In this document: positions 22,991 through 31,199 of the stretch, piece after piece | How positions within the stretch are numbered: the stretch's first letter is position 1 | How the letters are laid out: each line of letters begins with the position of its first letter | Source of the DNA: Planctomycetota bacterium | GTDB taxonomy: Bacteria > Planctomycetota > UBA1135 > UBA2386 | Direction of reading: 5' to 3' | NCBI GenBank assembly: GCA_016716265.1 | Contig: JADJWQ010000001.1 | Span: forward strand, 2,418,001 to 2,482,000 | DNA length: 64,000 nt | Translations under genes and position numbers: made by a program | Notes under the pieces: model-generated | The model's database searches: none | What the model saw: the letters and a program-made list of their open reading frames with translations, nothing else | What the model was told of the DNA's origin: nothing

Positions 22991-23871
22991 CACGCCCCGC
23001 CCGGGCGCGGGGCGCGACCGTCGCGTGTCAGCGGGCGGTGGAGCCCGTCGGCGATCACCGCGAAGTCCGGCGCATCGACGTCGAGCAGTCCGTGGCGCAG
23101 CAGGAAGTCGATGATCACGAGGTTGCAATTGAACTTGAACTGCCGCGTGTCGCGCACGAGCGCCGCGACCTCGTCGATCGGCAGCAGGGCGAAGCTCTCG
23201 ACCTCGCCGTCGACCGGGCGCGGGACGAAGCCGGCGGGCAGCTCGAGGTCGAAGCAGAACATCGTGTCCGGCTTGAGACCGGTCTCGTTCTCGAACACGT
23301 AGCTGATCGCTCCGACCGCCCGCGCCCGTTCCGCGAGGTCGCGATCGATACCGGCCTCCTCGCTGCACTCCTTGACGACATTGGCGTGGTAGCCGAGGTC
23401 GGCCGGCTGACCACCGGCGACCAGATTGTCGAGCTGGCCCGGGAACGTGGCCTTGTCGGGCGCGCGCCGCGCGATCCACATGTCGATCGCACCGTTCGAC
23501 CGGCGCACGTAGCCATTGACGTGCACGCCGGTCGACGCGATACCGAGCCACGCGGCCACCGAGCGATCCACGCGCGCGAGCGCCGGTCCACCGACCGTCT
23601 CGACCGCGGCATAGAGCTCGCCGTGAAGGGGCCGGATGCGCCCGGTGCCCGCGAGTCCCGCGGCGAGTGTCGCCAGCCTCGCCGTCCGCGACGCTGCATC
23701 GTGGCCGGGCACGACGACCGCACCCGGCCGGGCGACCAGCCCGCCGCGCTCGGCATCCTCGACGCGATCGAGCCGGACGTGGCCGATCCGCGCGCCATCC
23801 AGCGTGCACAGCGGCACGTAGCGGTCGAGCCGGTGTGCATTGCACTCCGCGATACGATCGACGAACGACAT
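22990..23871 (-). CDS. DUF4743-type Nudix hydrolase (TNR3/NUDT20-24-like)
   Basis: 293 residues. The N-terminal about 120 residues look like the DUF4743 domain found in fungal and plant Nudix proteins (VPLCTLDGARIGHVRLD near the start). The Nudix domain follows: GYVRRSNGAIDMWIARRAPD, FPGQLDNLVAGGQPA, then the box ending KECSEEAGI (Lys in place of Arg). Eukaryotic relatives act on thiamine pyrophosphate derivatives or related diphosphates; the bacterial substrate is unknown. The C-terminal FNCNLVIIDFLLRHG is also characteristic. It is coupled to aat by a one-base overlap. Start ATG 23871. Confidence 0.85.
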   Translation of the reverse strand: MSFVDRIAECNAHRLDRYVPLCTLDGARIGHVRLDRVEDAERGGLVARPGAVVVPGHDAASRTARLATLAAGLAGTGRIRPLHGELYAAVETVGGPALARVDRSVAAWLGIASTGVHVNGYVRRSNGAIDMWIARRAPDKATFPGQLDNLVAGGQPADLGYHANVVKECSEEAGIDRDLAERARAVGAISYVFENETGLKPDTMFCFDLELPAGFVPRPVDGEVESFALLPIDEVAALVRDTRQFKFNCNLVIIDFLLRHGLLDVDAPDFAVIADGLHRPLTRDGRAPRPGGA

Positions 23872-23897
23872 CGGTGCCGGCCGCGGGGTCGCCCCGG

Positions 23898-24908
23898 TCA
23901 GCGCTCCTTCAGGCGGCGCAGGGTCGTGTGCTGGTCCTCACGGTCGGCGAGCGCGACGAAGTCGACGTCGCCGTCGTCGCGGAGATGGAAGTAGACGCGC
24001 AGCTTGAGCGACGCGCGCAGGCTCCACAGCTCCTGCCCCTCGATCTGCTTGACCTCGAGTCCCGGGTAGCCCGGCCCCTCGGTGCAGAACAGCAATGCGG
24101 CCTGCAGCGCCTTCTCGACGCTGCGGCGCTCCTTGCCTTCCAGCGACTTGTAGAACGACGGCGTGAAGCGCGGCAGCCGGAACGCGTCCGCGAGCGCGGG
24201 CGCCTTCACCGGCTCGATCGCCCGCCGTTTCGACGCGGGCACCAGCTCGCGCAGCTCGGCGACCTGCTCGTCGAGCTCGCGGATCCGCGCCTGCCGCACG
24301 GCCACGAGGCGCCGCAGACCGTCCTCGGCCTCGCGGCAGGCCGTCAGCTCGCGCTCCAGCTCGCGCACGCGGCCGTCGGTCTCCAGCGGGCGCGGCCGCG
24401 GCCGCTTCTGTGCCTCCGCGCGCCGGCGAAGCTCGTCGGCCTCGGCGCGGAGCCGGGCCACCCTGGTCTTCTCCTCGTCGAGATCCTGGACGAGGCGCGC
24501 CTCGCGCTCCCGCTGCCGCGCGCCCTGTGCCCGCGCCCGCTCGAGCTCGGCGCGCAGCGTGGCGACCTCCTGCTCCCGGCGGGCGAGGACCTCGCGGTCG
24601 ACCGTCTCCGCGGTATCGCCGCCGTCGTCGCTCGCACGCTTCTCGCCCTCTGCACGCAATGCCGAGACGACGCGCTCGCACAGCTCCCGGATCAACGGCG
24701 GTCGCGACGTGTCGACGAGCTCCTTCAGCAGCCGGGCCAGCGGCGCGCGCTCGGGGCGATAGCCCTTCGGGACCGCGCCGTACCGCTTGGCAAGCTCGCG
24801 GAGCTCACCGACGTCGATCAGCACCTCGACGACGCGCGCGAACGGTATTCGCCCCTCACCACCGAGGACGTCCCGTTCCCAACCGTCGACCGACGGATCG
24901 GAAGTCAT
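23898..24908 (-). CDS. Coiled-coil protein with a C-terminal RelE/ParE-fold domain
   Basis: 336 residues. The N-terminal about 75 residues are helical (FARVVEVLIDVGELRELAKRYG). A long coiled coil follows at about 95-215, Glu/Arg-rich with heptad leucines (RREQEVATLRAELERARAQ, LDEEKTRVARLRAEADELRR). The C-terminal about 85 residues resemble the RelE/ParE mRNA-interferase fold: FTPSFYKSLEGKERRSVEKAL, LEVKQIEGQELWSLRASL, LRVYFHLRDDGDVDFVALAD, ending DQHTTLRRL. Free RelE toxins are about 90 residues with a separate antitoxin gene; here none is adjacent, and the coiled coil is in the same chain. ATG 24908 chosen; sequence before it in frame is Arg/Ser-rich and not protein-like. Activity is not proven. 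Confidence 0.7.
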   Translation of the reverse strand: MTSDPSVDGWERDVLGGEGRIPFARVVEVLIDVGELRELAKRYGAVPKGYRPERAPLARLLKELVDTSRPPLIRELCERVVSALRAEGEKRASDDGGDTAETVDREVLARREQEVATLRAELERARAQGARQREREARLVQDLDEEKTRVARLRAEADELRRRAEAQKRPRPRPLETDGRVRELERELTACREAEDGLRRLVAVRQARIRELDEQVAELRELVPASKRRAIEPVKAPALADAFRLPRFTPSFYKSLEGKERRSVEKALQAALLFCTEGPGYPGLEVKQIEGQELWSLRASLKLRVYFHLRDDGDVDFVALADREDQHTTLRRLKER

Positions 24909-24981
24909 CGCAGCGGGCCTCCGACGGCCTGACGGAACCGCACGGGTCCTTCCGAGGTCATGTTCGGGCCGAGTGTACGCG

Positions 24982-25524
24982 TCAGCGACCCGGGAGTCCC
25001 GGTTCCTCCGTGGAGGTCGAGCCGGTAGCGGCCGCGGGCTCCCGGTCGGGTGACGGGTAGATCGGCCGCACCGGGTATGCGGGCAGCAGGTCCCGGTCGA
25101 GTTCCAGCTCGTGCTCCTCCTGCTCCCGTTCCGTCGGTGGGATCGGTCCGGCCCAGGCACGCCAGGCGGCGAATTCGAGCAGATCGAACGGCGCACCGAT
25201 CGCGATCGCGCCGGCACGCCACATGAGGAACGACGGGAACAGGTAGACCGACAGGGGATCGGCGCGCAGCGGCGCGCGCTCCTTCTCGATCCGATTGACG
25301 AGCCAGGTGACCGGCAGCGCCGCCACCGACATCGGCACCCCGACCAGGAAGCCGGTGACCCCGCCGATGGTCGCGGGGGTGGTCACGAGGCGGGACCGCC
25401 CGGCTCCGGAGCGGGAGATGTCGTCGCTGTAGCGCACGAGACCGGCACAGCCTGGCGTCGCGGACAGCGCGACGAGCGCGAGCACCGCGATCGCGGGCGC
25501 AGCCCGGCTCCGGCGCGCGGACAT
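24982..25524 (-). CDS. Predicted lipoprotein (180 aa)
   Basis: The N-terminus has a signal sequence with a possible lipobox ending at Cys26 (LSATPGCAG). Two further hydrophobic stretches follow (IGGVTGFLVGVPMSVAALPVTWLV and AGAIAIGAPFDLLEFAAW). The C-terminus is acidic then Pro-rich (RPIYPSPDREPAAATGS), likely disordered. No recognised domain. It lies 4 bases downstream of the PilO-like gene and is probably in the same operon, so a role at the pilus or secretion machine's outer-membrane side is conceivable, but unproven. ATG 25524 is preferred over GTG 25548, which overlaps the previous gene. Confidence 0.6.
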   Translation of the reverse strand: MSARRSRAAPAIAVLALVALSATPGCAGLVRYSDDISRSGAGRSRLVTTPATIGGVTGFLVGVPMSVAALPVTWLVNRIEKERAPLRADPLSVYLFPSFLMWRAGAIAIGAPFDLLEFAAWRAWAGPIPPTEREQEEHELELDRDLLPAYPVRPIYPSPDREPAAATGSTSTEEPGLPGR

Positions 25525-25528
25525 CCGC

Positions 25529-26146
25529 TCAGGTCCTCGCAGGCTCACGGCGCGCGAACACCAACCTGCGGATCTCCCAGTCGTCTTCGATCGTCCGCGG
25601 CGGCGCGCCCTTGCCGCGACCGACGAAGTCCTTGCCTTGGACGTTGCGCATCTCGAGCGCCCGCAGCTTCCACACCTGCGCGCCCTCCTGCTCGCAGTTG
25701 ATCAGCATCGCATGGATGAACTCGCGAGGCAGCGGCTTGGGCTTGCCGCCGTCCTGGAACGCGATCGGCACCTCCCAGTCGATCGCGCGCTCGCGCACGA
25801 CGTTGGTGTCCTGCTTGTTCTGGATCTGGAAGTCGCTCGACGTGATGCCGACGCGCCCCTGTGCGTCCGCGCGCGCGGTCGCGACGATGATCCGCTCGAA
25901 GTAGAGCTTCTCGGTCTCGCCGTAGCCGCTGCGCGACGCGTTGCGCTGGATCGTCTCGAGCTGCCGGCACAGGCGGCCGATCCGCTCGATCTCTCCGTTG
26001 CCGCGCCGCTCCGCCATCTGCATTGCCGTCTTGGCGCGCGTCAGCTGGCCCTCGATCCAGTAGACGTAGCCGATGCTCGCCGGCAGCAGCAGGATGCTGA
26101 GCAGGATGACGATCTTGTAGAGGTCCAGGTTCTTCAGGAAGCCCAT
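25529..26146 (-). CDS. PilO/GspM-like bitopic membrane protein
   Basis: 205 residues: a short cytoplasmic end (MGFLKNLDL), one transmembrane helix at about 10-30, a short coiled coil (about 33-70), and a periplasmic alpha/beta domain. This is the architecture of PilN/PilO or GspL/GspM inner-membrane alignment proteins. The sequence itself is divergent, so I rely on topology and on the gene before it, a PilM-PilN fusion, whose stop overlaps this start by one base (TGATG at 26146). It would complete a PilM-N-O inner-membrane platform. No PilP or PilQ is found nearby. Confidence 0.6.
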   Translation of the reverse strand: MGFLKNLDLYKIVILLSILLLPASIGYVYWIEGQLTRAKTAMQMAERRGNGEIERIGRLCRQLETIQRNASRSGYGETEKLYFERIIVATARADAQGRVGITSSDFQIQNKQDTNVVRERAIDWEVPIAFQDGGKPKPLPREFIHAMLINCEQEGAQVWKLRALEMRNVQGKDFVGRGKGAPPRTIEDDWEIRRLVFARREPART

Positions 26147-28161
26147 CACTGCACCTCCGTGCCGAAGCGAGCCTTCAGCGTCATCTTGATCTCGAAGAAC
26201 GCGCCCTCCACGTTGGGGTCGTCGAACAGGTCCTCGTCGCGCGAGTCGGCGAACTCCGCGAACGGACTGTTCGGATTGGAGAACGTGTCGGCGAACGCCT
26301 GGCGCAGCAGCTCGAAGCGCTCGCGGTAGTTCGCCCCGCGCATCGCGACCCGGAACCGCAGGAACCGGCCCTTCTCCTGCGCCGGAACCTGCAGCTCGAC
26401 CTCGGTCACGAGGAACTCGTTGAGCCGCGGCTCCATGCGCTCGACGACGTCGCCCATCCACGACAGCACGTAGACACCCGACGGGAGCTGGAGATCCTGG
26501 TAGACGCCGGTCTTCTCCTGCTCGCGCTTCAGGTGCTGCTCGAGGTGCGCGCGGATCAGCGGCAGCCGCTCGAACGTGTCGGCGCCGACCAGCTTGCGCA
26601 TCAGCTTCTCGTATTCCTCGTTGCCGAGCACGCGCTGCACGCTCTGCGCGGAACCGGACTGCATCAGCGCCCGGACGTAGCCCCAGAACTGCGCCCGGAC
26701 GCGACCGGTGCCGGCGTTGTCGCCCTCCTTCACGTCGTACAGGAGGCCGTACTGCATGCCGAGATGCGTCAGCTCCTTCTGCTTGCGCACGCCGTACAGG
26801 AACGGCAGGAACACCGCGAGCATGCAGGCGATCGCCAGCGGGAACTTGATGCGGTCGAAGCGGCGCCGGTAGGCGAGTTCCTCCTGACGGAAGTCGAAGC
26901 CGTCGCGCCGCCCGAGCCCGCCGAGCGCCAGACCGACCGCGACCGCGATCCGGGGTCCGAGCGTCTGCGCCTGCTCGTCGTCGAGGCTGTGGTTCAACCG
27001 GCCGAGCACGTCGAGCGCGCCGACCGGACAATCGAAGACCTCGCCGATCAGCTCGTGGATCCCGGGCAGCGAGCTGGCTCCGCCGGTCAGGAACGCGCGC
27101 TCGACACCGGACACCCGCGGCACACTGGCGAGGAACCGCATCAGCTCGCGGCGCAGGCGCCCGAGGAACCGCTCGTGCGACGCGTCGACGAGCTCGGGCG
27201 TCAGGTCGACGACGGGTGCCGCGGGCACCTGCTCGCCCGCCGGCGTCGGCGACTCGGCCTCGGCATCGAGGTCGTCGAGCACGTAGTCCTCACCGTCGTC
27301 CGCGCGCGCGCCGTGCCGGCCCGAACCGCCGCGGGACGGCGGGCTGCCCGACCAGATCGACGTCACGAACTCCCGTGCCGTATCGACCGGCGCCCCCGTG
27401 CGTGCCGCCACGTCCGCGGCGATCGAGTCGTCGCCGACCCGCAGGGCGCGCATGTCTACGAGCTGGCCATTGACGACCGCCAGCACGCGGGTCGAACGCG
27501 CGCCGACGTCGATCACGATTCGCGCGCGCGCGCCGGCACCGGGCACGCCCGCACCGACGACGACGGGCAGCGTCTCGTCCTCGCCGCCGCCGGACTCCGC
27601 CTTGGCCGCGGCCGCCTCGGCGACGTCCTCGCCGAAGCAGCCGGCCCACTGGGCGACGCGGAACAACGCCATCGTGTCGAGATCGACTCGCTCCGGATCG
27701 ATACCGGCCGCGTCGAGGGCCTGGAGCTGCGGCCCGAGCGTGCGCTTCGGCACCGCGGCGACCAGCACCCGCGACTCGTGGTCGAGCCGCTCCAGCGTCG
27801 TGAAGTCGACGACCATGTCATCGACGCTGTGGCTGTGGATCGTGCCCTCCGCCTCGAACTTGATGACCTTGCGGATCGCCTCGTCGCCGACGAACGGGAT
27901 CGTCAGGTTGCGGAGCACGGCCTCGCGGCACGGGAACCCGTAGATCACCCCATCGCGCGAGATGCCGGCGTCCTTCGCGGCGTGGGACGCGGTCGTCGCG
28001 ACCCGCTCGAGCCGCGCACGCTCGTCGTCGACCCCGGCCTCCGCCGGCGGTGGCACCTGGTCGATGCTCACCTTGCCGAGGCGCGGCCGTCGGAACGAGC
28101 CGTCGAGCTCGACGATCTTGATCTCGAACGCGCCGGCGTCGAGCCCAACTGACTTCGCCAT
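26146..28161 (-). CDS. PilM-PilN-type fusion (GspL-like) pilus/secretion assembly protein
   Basis: 671 residues. Residues 1-418 are an actin-like ATPase of the PilM/FtsA group: SVGLDAGAFEIKIVEL at the start, phosphate loop IDVGARSTR near 217-225, and the adenosine motif FLTGGASSLPGIHEL near 357-371. Residues 270-318 are a charged Gly/Ser/Pro insertion. A transmembrane helix follows at 439-458, then a periplasmic domain with a coiled linker, as in PilN. PilM and PilN are usually separate proteins; GspL of type II secretion joins equivalents. Its role would be to connect the cytoplasmic motor to the periplasmic alignment complex. In an operon led by an ECF sigma/anti-sigma pair; start ATG 28161. 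Confidence 0.75.
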   Translation of the reverse strand: MAKSVGLDAGAFEIKIVELDGSFRRPRLGKVSIDQVPPPAEAGVDDERARLERVATTASHAAKDAGISRDGVIYGFPCREAVLRNLTIPFVGDEAIRKVIKFEAEGTIHSHSVDDMVVDFTTLERLDHESRVLVAAVPKRTLGPQLQALDAAGIDPERVDLDTMALFRVAQWAGCFGEDVAEAAAAKAESGGGEDETLPVVVGAGVPGAGARARIVIDVGARSTRVLAVVNGQLVDMRALRVGDDSIAADVAARTGAPVDTAREFVTSIWSGSPPSRGGSGRHGARADDGEDYVLDDLDAEAESPTPAGEQVPAAPVVDLTPELVDASHERFLGRLRRELMRFLASVPRVSGVERAFLTGGASSLPGIHELIGEVFDCPVGALDVLGRLNHSLDDEQAQTLGPRIAVAVGLALGGLGRRDGFDFRQEELAYRRRFDRIKFPLAIACMLAVFLPFLYGVRKQKELTHLGMQYGLLYDVKEGDNAGTGRVRAQFWGYVRALMQSGSAQSVQRVLGNEEYEKLMRKLVGADTFERLPLIRAHLEQHLKREQEKTGVYQDLQLPSGVYVLSWMGDVVERMEPRLNEFLVTEVELQVPAQEKGRFLRFRVAMRGANYRERFELLRQAFADTFSNPNSPFAEFADSRDEDLFDDPNVEGAFFEIKMTLKARFGTEVQ

Positions 28162-28176
28162 GAGGGTTGTCCGTCG

Positions 28177-28575
28177 CTACCTGGGTTCGGGCTCGCGGGG
28201 CGCGAGTCGGGAGTCGTGCAAGAATCGCGTCCGCTGTTCATCCGTCAACACGGACTTGATGCGTTCCTCCATCCGGAGGTTGGCGGCTTCGAGCTCGTCG
28301 CGGAGCGCCGCCGGGAGCCGGTCGACGTCGCGCAGCAGGATGCGCCGGTGCTCGAGGTCGCGCGCGCGGAGCACGAGCCGCACGAGCCGCTCCTGCTTCG
28401 CGTCGAGCCCGTAGACGTCGGTCAGCTGCCGCACGTAGCGCTGGTCGGGGTCGTCGCGATCGCGCGCCGCGACCGCCTCGGCGACGTCCGCGGCGACGAG
28501 GCCGAGGATGCCCCCGGCGGCGAACGCCGCGAGGACCGCCCCGAGGAACCAGCGCCGCACCGCCCCGTCGCTCAC
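28177..28575 (-). CDS. Small anchored protein resembling periplasmic heavy-metal-sensor/Spy-like helices
   Basis: 132 residues, GTG start overlapping the anti-sigma stop (GTGA at 28572-28575). One transmembrane helix at about 7-27 (RRWFLGAVLAAFAAGGILGLVAADV), then a helical exported domain: YVRQLTDVYGLDAKQERLVRLVL, RRILLRDVDRLPAAL and IKSVLTDEQRTRFLHD. The LTDEQRxxF ending and helical pattern recall the Spy/CpxP/ZraP-type (heavy-metal resistance) family that senses envelope stress. The resemblance is weak. Its location directly after an anti-sigma factor fits a sensor or modulator of that pair. Confidence 0.65.
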   Translation of the reverse strand: MSDGAVRRWFLGAVLAAFAAGGILGLVAADVAEAVAARDRDDPDQRYVRQLTDVYGLDAKQERLVRLVLRARDLEHRRILLRDVDRLPAALRDELEAANLRMEERIKSVLTDEQRTRFLHDSRLAPREPEPR

Positions 28576-29171
28576 CGGCCCTCGTGCTCTCCCGCGACCG
28601 CCGGGTCGACGGTCTCCGCCGCACCCGTCGCGGACCCGTCCGCCGCTGGCCAGCGCGACGACTGCCAACGCGCATCGAGCTCCTGCATCGCACGCTCGAT
28701 CTCGGGACCGCTCGCCTCGACGCGGCGGGCGTCGGGCGCGCGCAGCACGCCACCGAGCAGCAGGAACCCGAGCACGACCACCGCGGCCGCGACCCAGACG
28801 ACGCGGCGACACCAGCGCACCAGCGCGGCGTCGCGCCCGCCGGTCGCTCCCGAGGCCGCCGCATCCACCGCCGCCGCATCCACCGCCGACACAGCCGCCC
28901 CGGCGCCGACGGACGCAGCGGCGACGCGCGCCAGCACGCGGTGCCGGAACGCCTCGGGGCCGCCCCGCGGGATCGGTGCCGGCGCGGCGCGGTCGGCCGC
29001 GAACAGCTCCCGCAACGCCCGCAGCGCCGCGACCTCCTCGCGCAGCGCGGGCTCGGCCGCGAGGCGCCGCTCGACGGCCGCGCGCTCCGCCGGGCTCGAC
29101 TCGCCGTCCACGAAGCGGGCGATCAGGATCGCATCGCGCTCCGCCGGACCATGCTGCTCGCCGTCGGTCAT
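28572..29171 (-). CDS. Membrane-bound anti-sigma factor
   Basis: 199 residues. The N-terminal cytoplasmic part has the anti-sigma helical pattern (LIARFVDGESSPAERAAVERRLAAEP and ALREEVAALRALRELF), without the His-Cys zinc motif. An Ala-rich linker leads to a transmembrane helix at about 121-141 (VVWVAAAVVVLGFLLLGGVL) and a roughly 55-residue periplasmic tail. The start overlaps the sigma-factor stop as ATGA, the classical arrangement. It should hold the 29168-29824 sigma factor inactive until an envelope signal arrives; regulated proteolysis is plausible but not shown. Confidence 0.82.
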   Translation of the reverse strand: MTDGEQHGPAERDAILIARFVDGESSPAERAAVERRLAAEPALREEVAALRALRELFAADRAAPAPIPRGGPEAFRHRVLARVAAASVGAGAAVSAVDAAAVDAAASGATGGRDAALVRWCRRVVWVAAAVVVLGFLLLGGVLRAPDARRVEASGPEIERAMQELDARWQSSRWPAADGSATGAAETVDPAVAGEHEGR

Positions 29172-29824
29172 CGTCCACCTCTTCGCTCAGTCGACTCGCC
29201 GGGGCCGTCGCCGTCCGGACGCAAGCGCCGTCCGTCGTGCCGGGTGCCCGGCACGAGCTCCGGGTAGCGCTCCTCGAGCCCTCGCCGGATCCGCTGCCTG
29301 GCCCGGAACAGGCGCGACTCCACGGTCCCGATGCTGATCCCCAGCACCTCGGCGATCGCCGTGTAGCTGAGGTCCTCGTATTCGCGCAGCACGATCACGC
29401 TGCGGAAGTTCTCGGGCAGCTCGTCGACGAGTCGCCGGGTCACGGCGCGGCGCTCGTCGTCCACGAGCCGCTCGGTGGGCGCGGGCGCGGAGGCGTGCAA
29501 CGCCTGACCGCCGCCGAGCACCTCCTCGTCCTCGAGCAGCCTCAGCCGGCGCCGCCCGCGGCGCGCCAGGTGGTCGTTCGCGGTGTTGACCGCGACGCGG
29601 TAGATCCACGTGTAGAGGCCCGAGTCCTGCTGGAAGGTGTGCAGCTTGCGGAACACCTTCAGGAACACGTCCTGCGCGAGGTCCTCGACCTCGGCCGGAT
29701 CGCGCGTGAACCGCGACAGTAGGCGCAGGACGCGGTCCTGGAACCGCGCCACCAGCTCCTCGAAGGCGGGGCCATCGCCGGCGACGATCGCCGCGACGAG
29801 CTCGTGGTCGGGGGTGGCCGTCAT
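29168..29824 (-). CDS. ECF RNA polymerase sigma factor (RpoE-like)
   Basis: 218 residues. Region 2 is evident in FEELVARFQDRVLRLLSRFTRD and AEVEDLAQDVFLKVFRKLHTF plus LYTWIYRVAVNTANDHLARR. Region 4 is evident in LVDELPENFRSVIVLREYEDLSYTAIAEVLGI and IGTVESRLFRARQRIRRGL. This is a complete group-4 sigma factor, cytosolic, directing a stress or envelope regulon, which presumably includes its own operon down to the pilus genes. ATG 29824 preferred over 29842. Coupled to the anti-sigma gene by ATGA. I see no clear ECF autopromoter upstream. Confidence 0.93.
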   Translation of the reverse strand: MTATPDHELVAAIVAGDGPAFEELVARFQDRVLRLLSRFTRDPAEVEDLAQDVFLKVFRKLHTFQQDSGLYTWIYRVAVNTANDHLARRGRRRLRLLEDEEVLGGGQALHASAPAPTERLVDDERRAVTRRLVDELPENFRSVIVLREYEDLSYTAIAEVLGISIGTVESRLFRARQRIRRGLEERYPELVPGTRHDGRRLRPDGDGPGESTERRGGR

Positions 29825-29930
29825 GTGCGCCAGTGCGTGCACGCGCCCTTGGAGGGCTGCCGGACCCCGATTCTTCCCGCCCGCGCGTCCGACGGCGAGA
29901 TCCGATCGACCGCCGCGCAGCCCGGCGGCG

Positions 29931-31163
29931 TCAGGACTCGTCCAGCAGGTGCCCGAGCTTCGCCCGCTTCGTCTCCAAGTAGCGCCGGTTGCTCGGGTTG
30001 GGCTCGATCCGGAGCGCGACCTGCTCGACGACCTCGAGGCCGTAGCCCTGCAGGCCGGTCAGCTTCTTCGGGTTGTTGGTCAACAGCCGCAGCCGCCGCG
30101 CACCGAGATCGTGCAGGATCTGGGCGCCGGTGCCGAACTCGCGCATGTCGGCCTTGAAGCCCAGGTGCATGTTGGCCTCGACGGTGTCGAGCCCCTCGTC
30201 CTGCAGCGCGTAGGCGCGCATCTTGTGCGCGAGCCCGATGCCGCGGCCCTCCTGGCTGATGTAGAGGATGATCCCGCGGCCGGCCTCCTGAACCAGCTGC
30301 ATCGCGCGGTGGAGCTGCTCGCCGCAGTCACAGCGCAGCGAGCCGAACGCGTCGCCGGTCAGGCACTGTGAGTGCACGCGCACCAGGATCGGCTCGTCGA
30401 TCGGTGGGAACCGCCCGCCCATGACCTCCGGCCGCTCGATTCCGACGCACAGCGCGACGTGGGTCCGGCCGTCGACCTTCGACTCGTAGGTGAAGCTGTC
30501 GAAGTAGCCGAAGCGCGTCGGCATCTGCGCGTAGGCGACGCGCTCGATCAGCCGCTCGCGGCGCCGCCGGTACTCGACGAGCTCCGCGATCGCGCACATC
30601 AGGATGCCGTGCTTGCGGCAGAACTCCTCGAGCTGCGGCACGCGCGCCATCGTGCCATCGTCGTTCATGATCTCGCAGATCACTCCCGCCGGCCGCAGCC
30701 CGGCGAGGCGGCACAGGTCCACGATGCCCTCGGTCTGGCCGGTGCGGACGAGCACGCCGCCCTCGCGCGCGCGGAGCGGGAACACGTGGCCGGGTCGGAC
30801 CACGTCGCGGGGCGACGCGTTCGGTGCGACCGCCGTGCGGATCGTGTGGGCGCGGTCGGCCGCCGAGATGCCGGTGGTGACGCCCTCGCGCGCCTCGATG
30901 CTGACGGTGAACGCCGTGCCGTAGCGCGAGCCGTTGTCGGGTGCCTGCGGAGTCAGCTGCAGTTGATCGCAGATCGCCGGGTCGAGCGCGAGGCACACGA
31001 GGCCGCGGGCGTCGCGCGCCATCATGTTGACCAGCTCGGGGGTCGCGAACTCGGCGGCGAAGCAGAGGTCGCCCTCGTTCTCGCGGTCGGGGTCGTCGAC
31101 CAGCACGATCGGGCGCCCCTGGCGGAGCTGCTCGAGGACGTCGGGGATCGGCGCGAAGGACAT
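29931..31163 (-). CDS. ribBA: Bifunctional 3,4-dihydroxy-2-butanone-4-phosphate synthase / GTP cyclohydrolase II
   Basis: 410 residues, normal length for RibBA, which makes both precursors of riboflavin. The RibB half (1-205) has VLVDDPDRENEGDLCFAAE, ARDARGLVCLAL, FTVSIEAREGVTTGISA, RPGHVFPLRAREGGVLVRTGQTE and CEIMNDDGTMAR. The RibA half has VRVHSQCLTGDAFGSLRCDC (zinc-binding Cys residues), the GRGIGLAHKMRAYALQDEG block and the C-terminal NNPKKLTGLQGYGLEVV. Both active sites look intact. A TAGAAT box and a small hairpin lie in its upstream leader. No FMN riboswitch is recognisable there. Confidence 0.96.
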   Translation of the reverse strand: MSFAPIPDVLEQLRQGRPIVLVDDPDRENEGDLCFAAEFATPELVNMMARDARGLVCLALDPAICDQLQLTPQAPDNGSRYGTAFTVSIEAREGVTTGISAADRAHTIRTAVAPNASPRDVVRPGHVFPLRAREGGVLVRTGQTEGIVDLCRLAGLRPAGVICEIMNDDGTMARVPQLEEFCRKHGILMCAIAELVEYRRRRERLIERVAYAQMPTRFGYFDSFTYESKVDGRTHVALCVGIERPEVMGGRFPPIDEPILVRVHSQCLTGDAFGSLRCDCGEQLHRAMQLVQEAGRGIILYISQEGRGIGLAHKMRAYALQDEGLDTVEANMHLGFKADMREFGTGAQILHDLGARRLRLLTNNPKKLTGLQGYGLEVVEQVALRIEPNPSNRRYLETKRAKLGHLLDES

Positions 31164-31172
31164 GATCGGACG

Positions 31173-31188
31173 GCCGGCGAAGGCCGGC
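31173..31188 (-). other. Leader hairpin before ribBA
   Basis: GCCGGC at 31173-31178 and 31183-31188 flank a four-base loop, giving a 6-bp stem 10 bases before the ribBA ATG. It may limit ribosome access. Confidence 0.4.
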
Positions 31189-31193
31189 GCGGC

Positions 31194-31199
31194 ATTCTA
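31194..31199 (-). promoter_or_regulatory. Putative -10 box (TAGAAT) of ribBA
   Basis: Reading the minus strand, TAGAAT lies 30 bases before the ATG at 31163. The same hexamer precedes the heme oxygenase gene at 56048. No -35 consensus seen. Confidence 0.4.
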
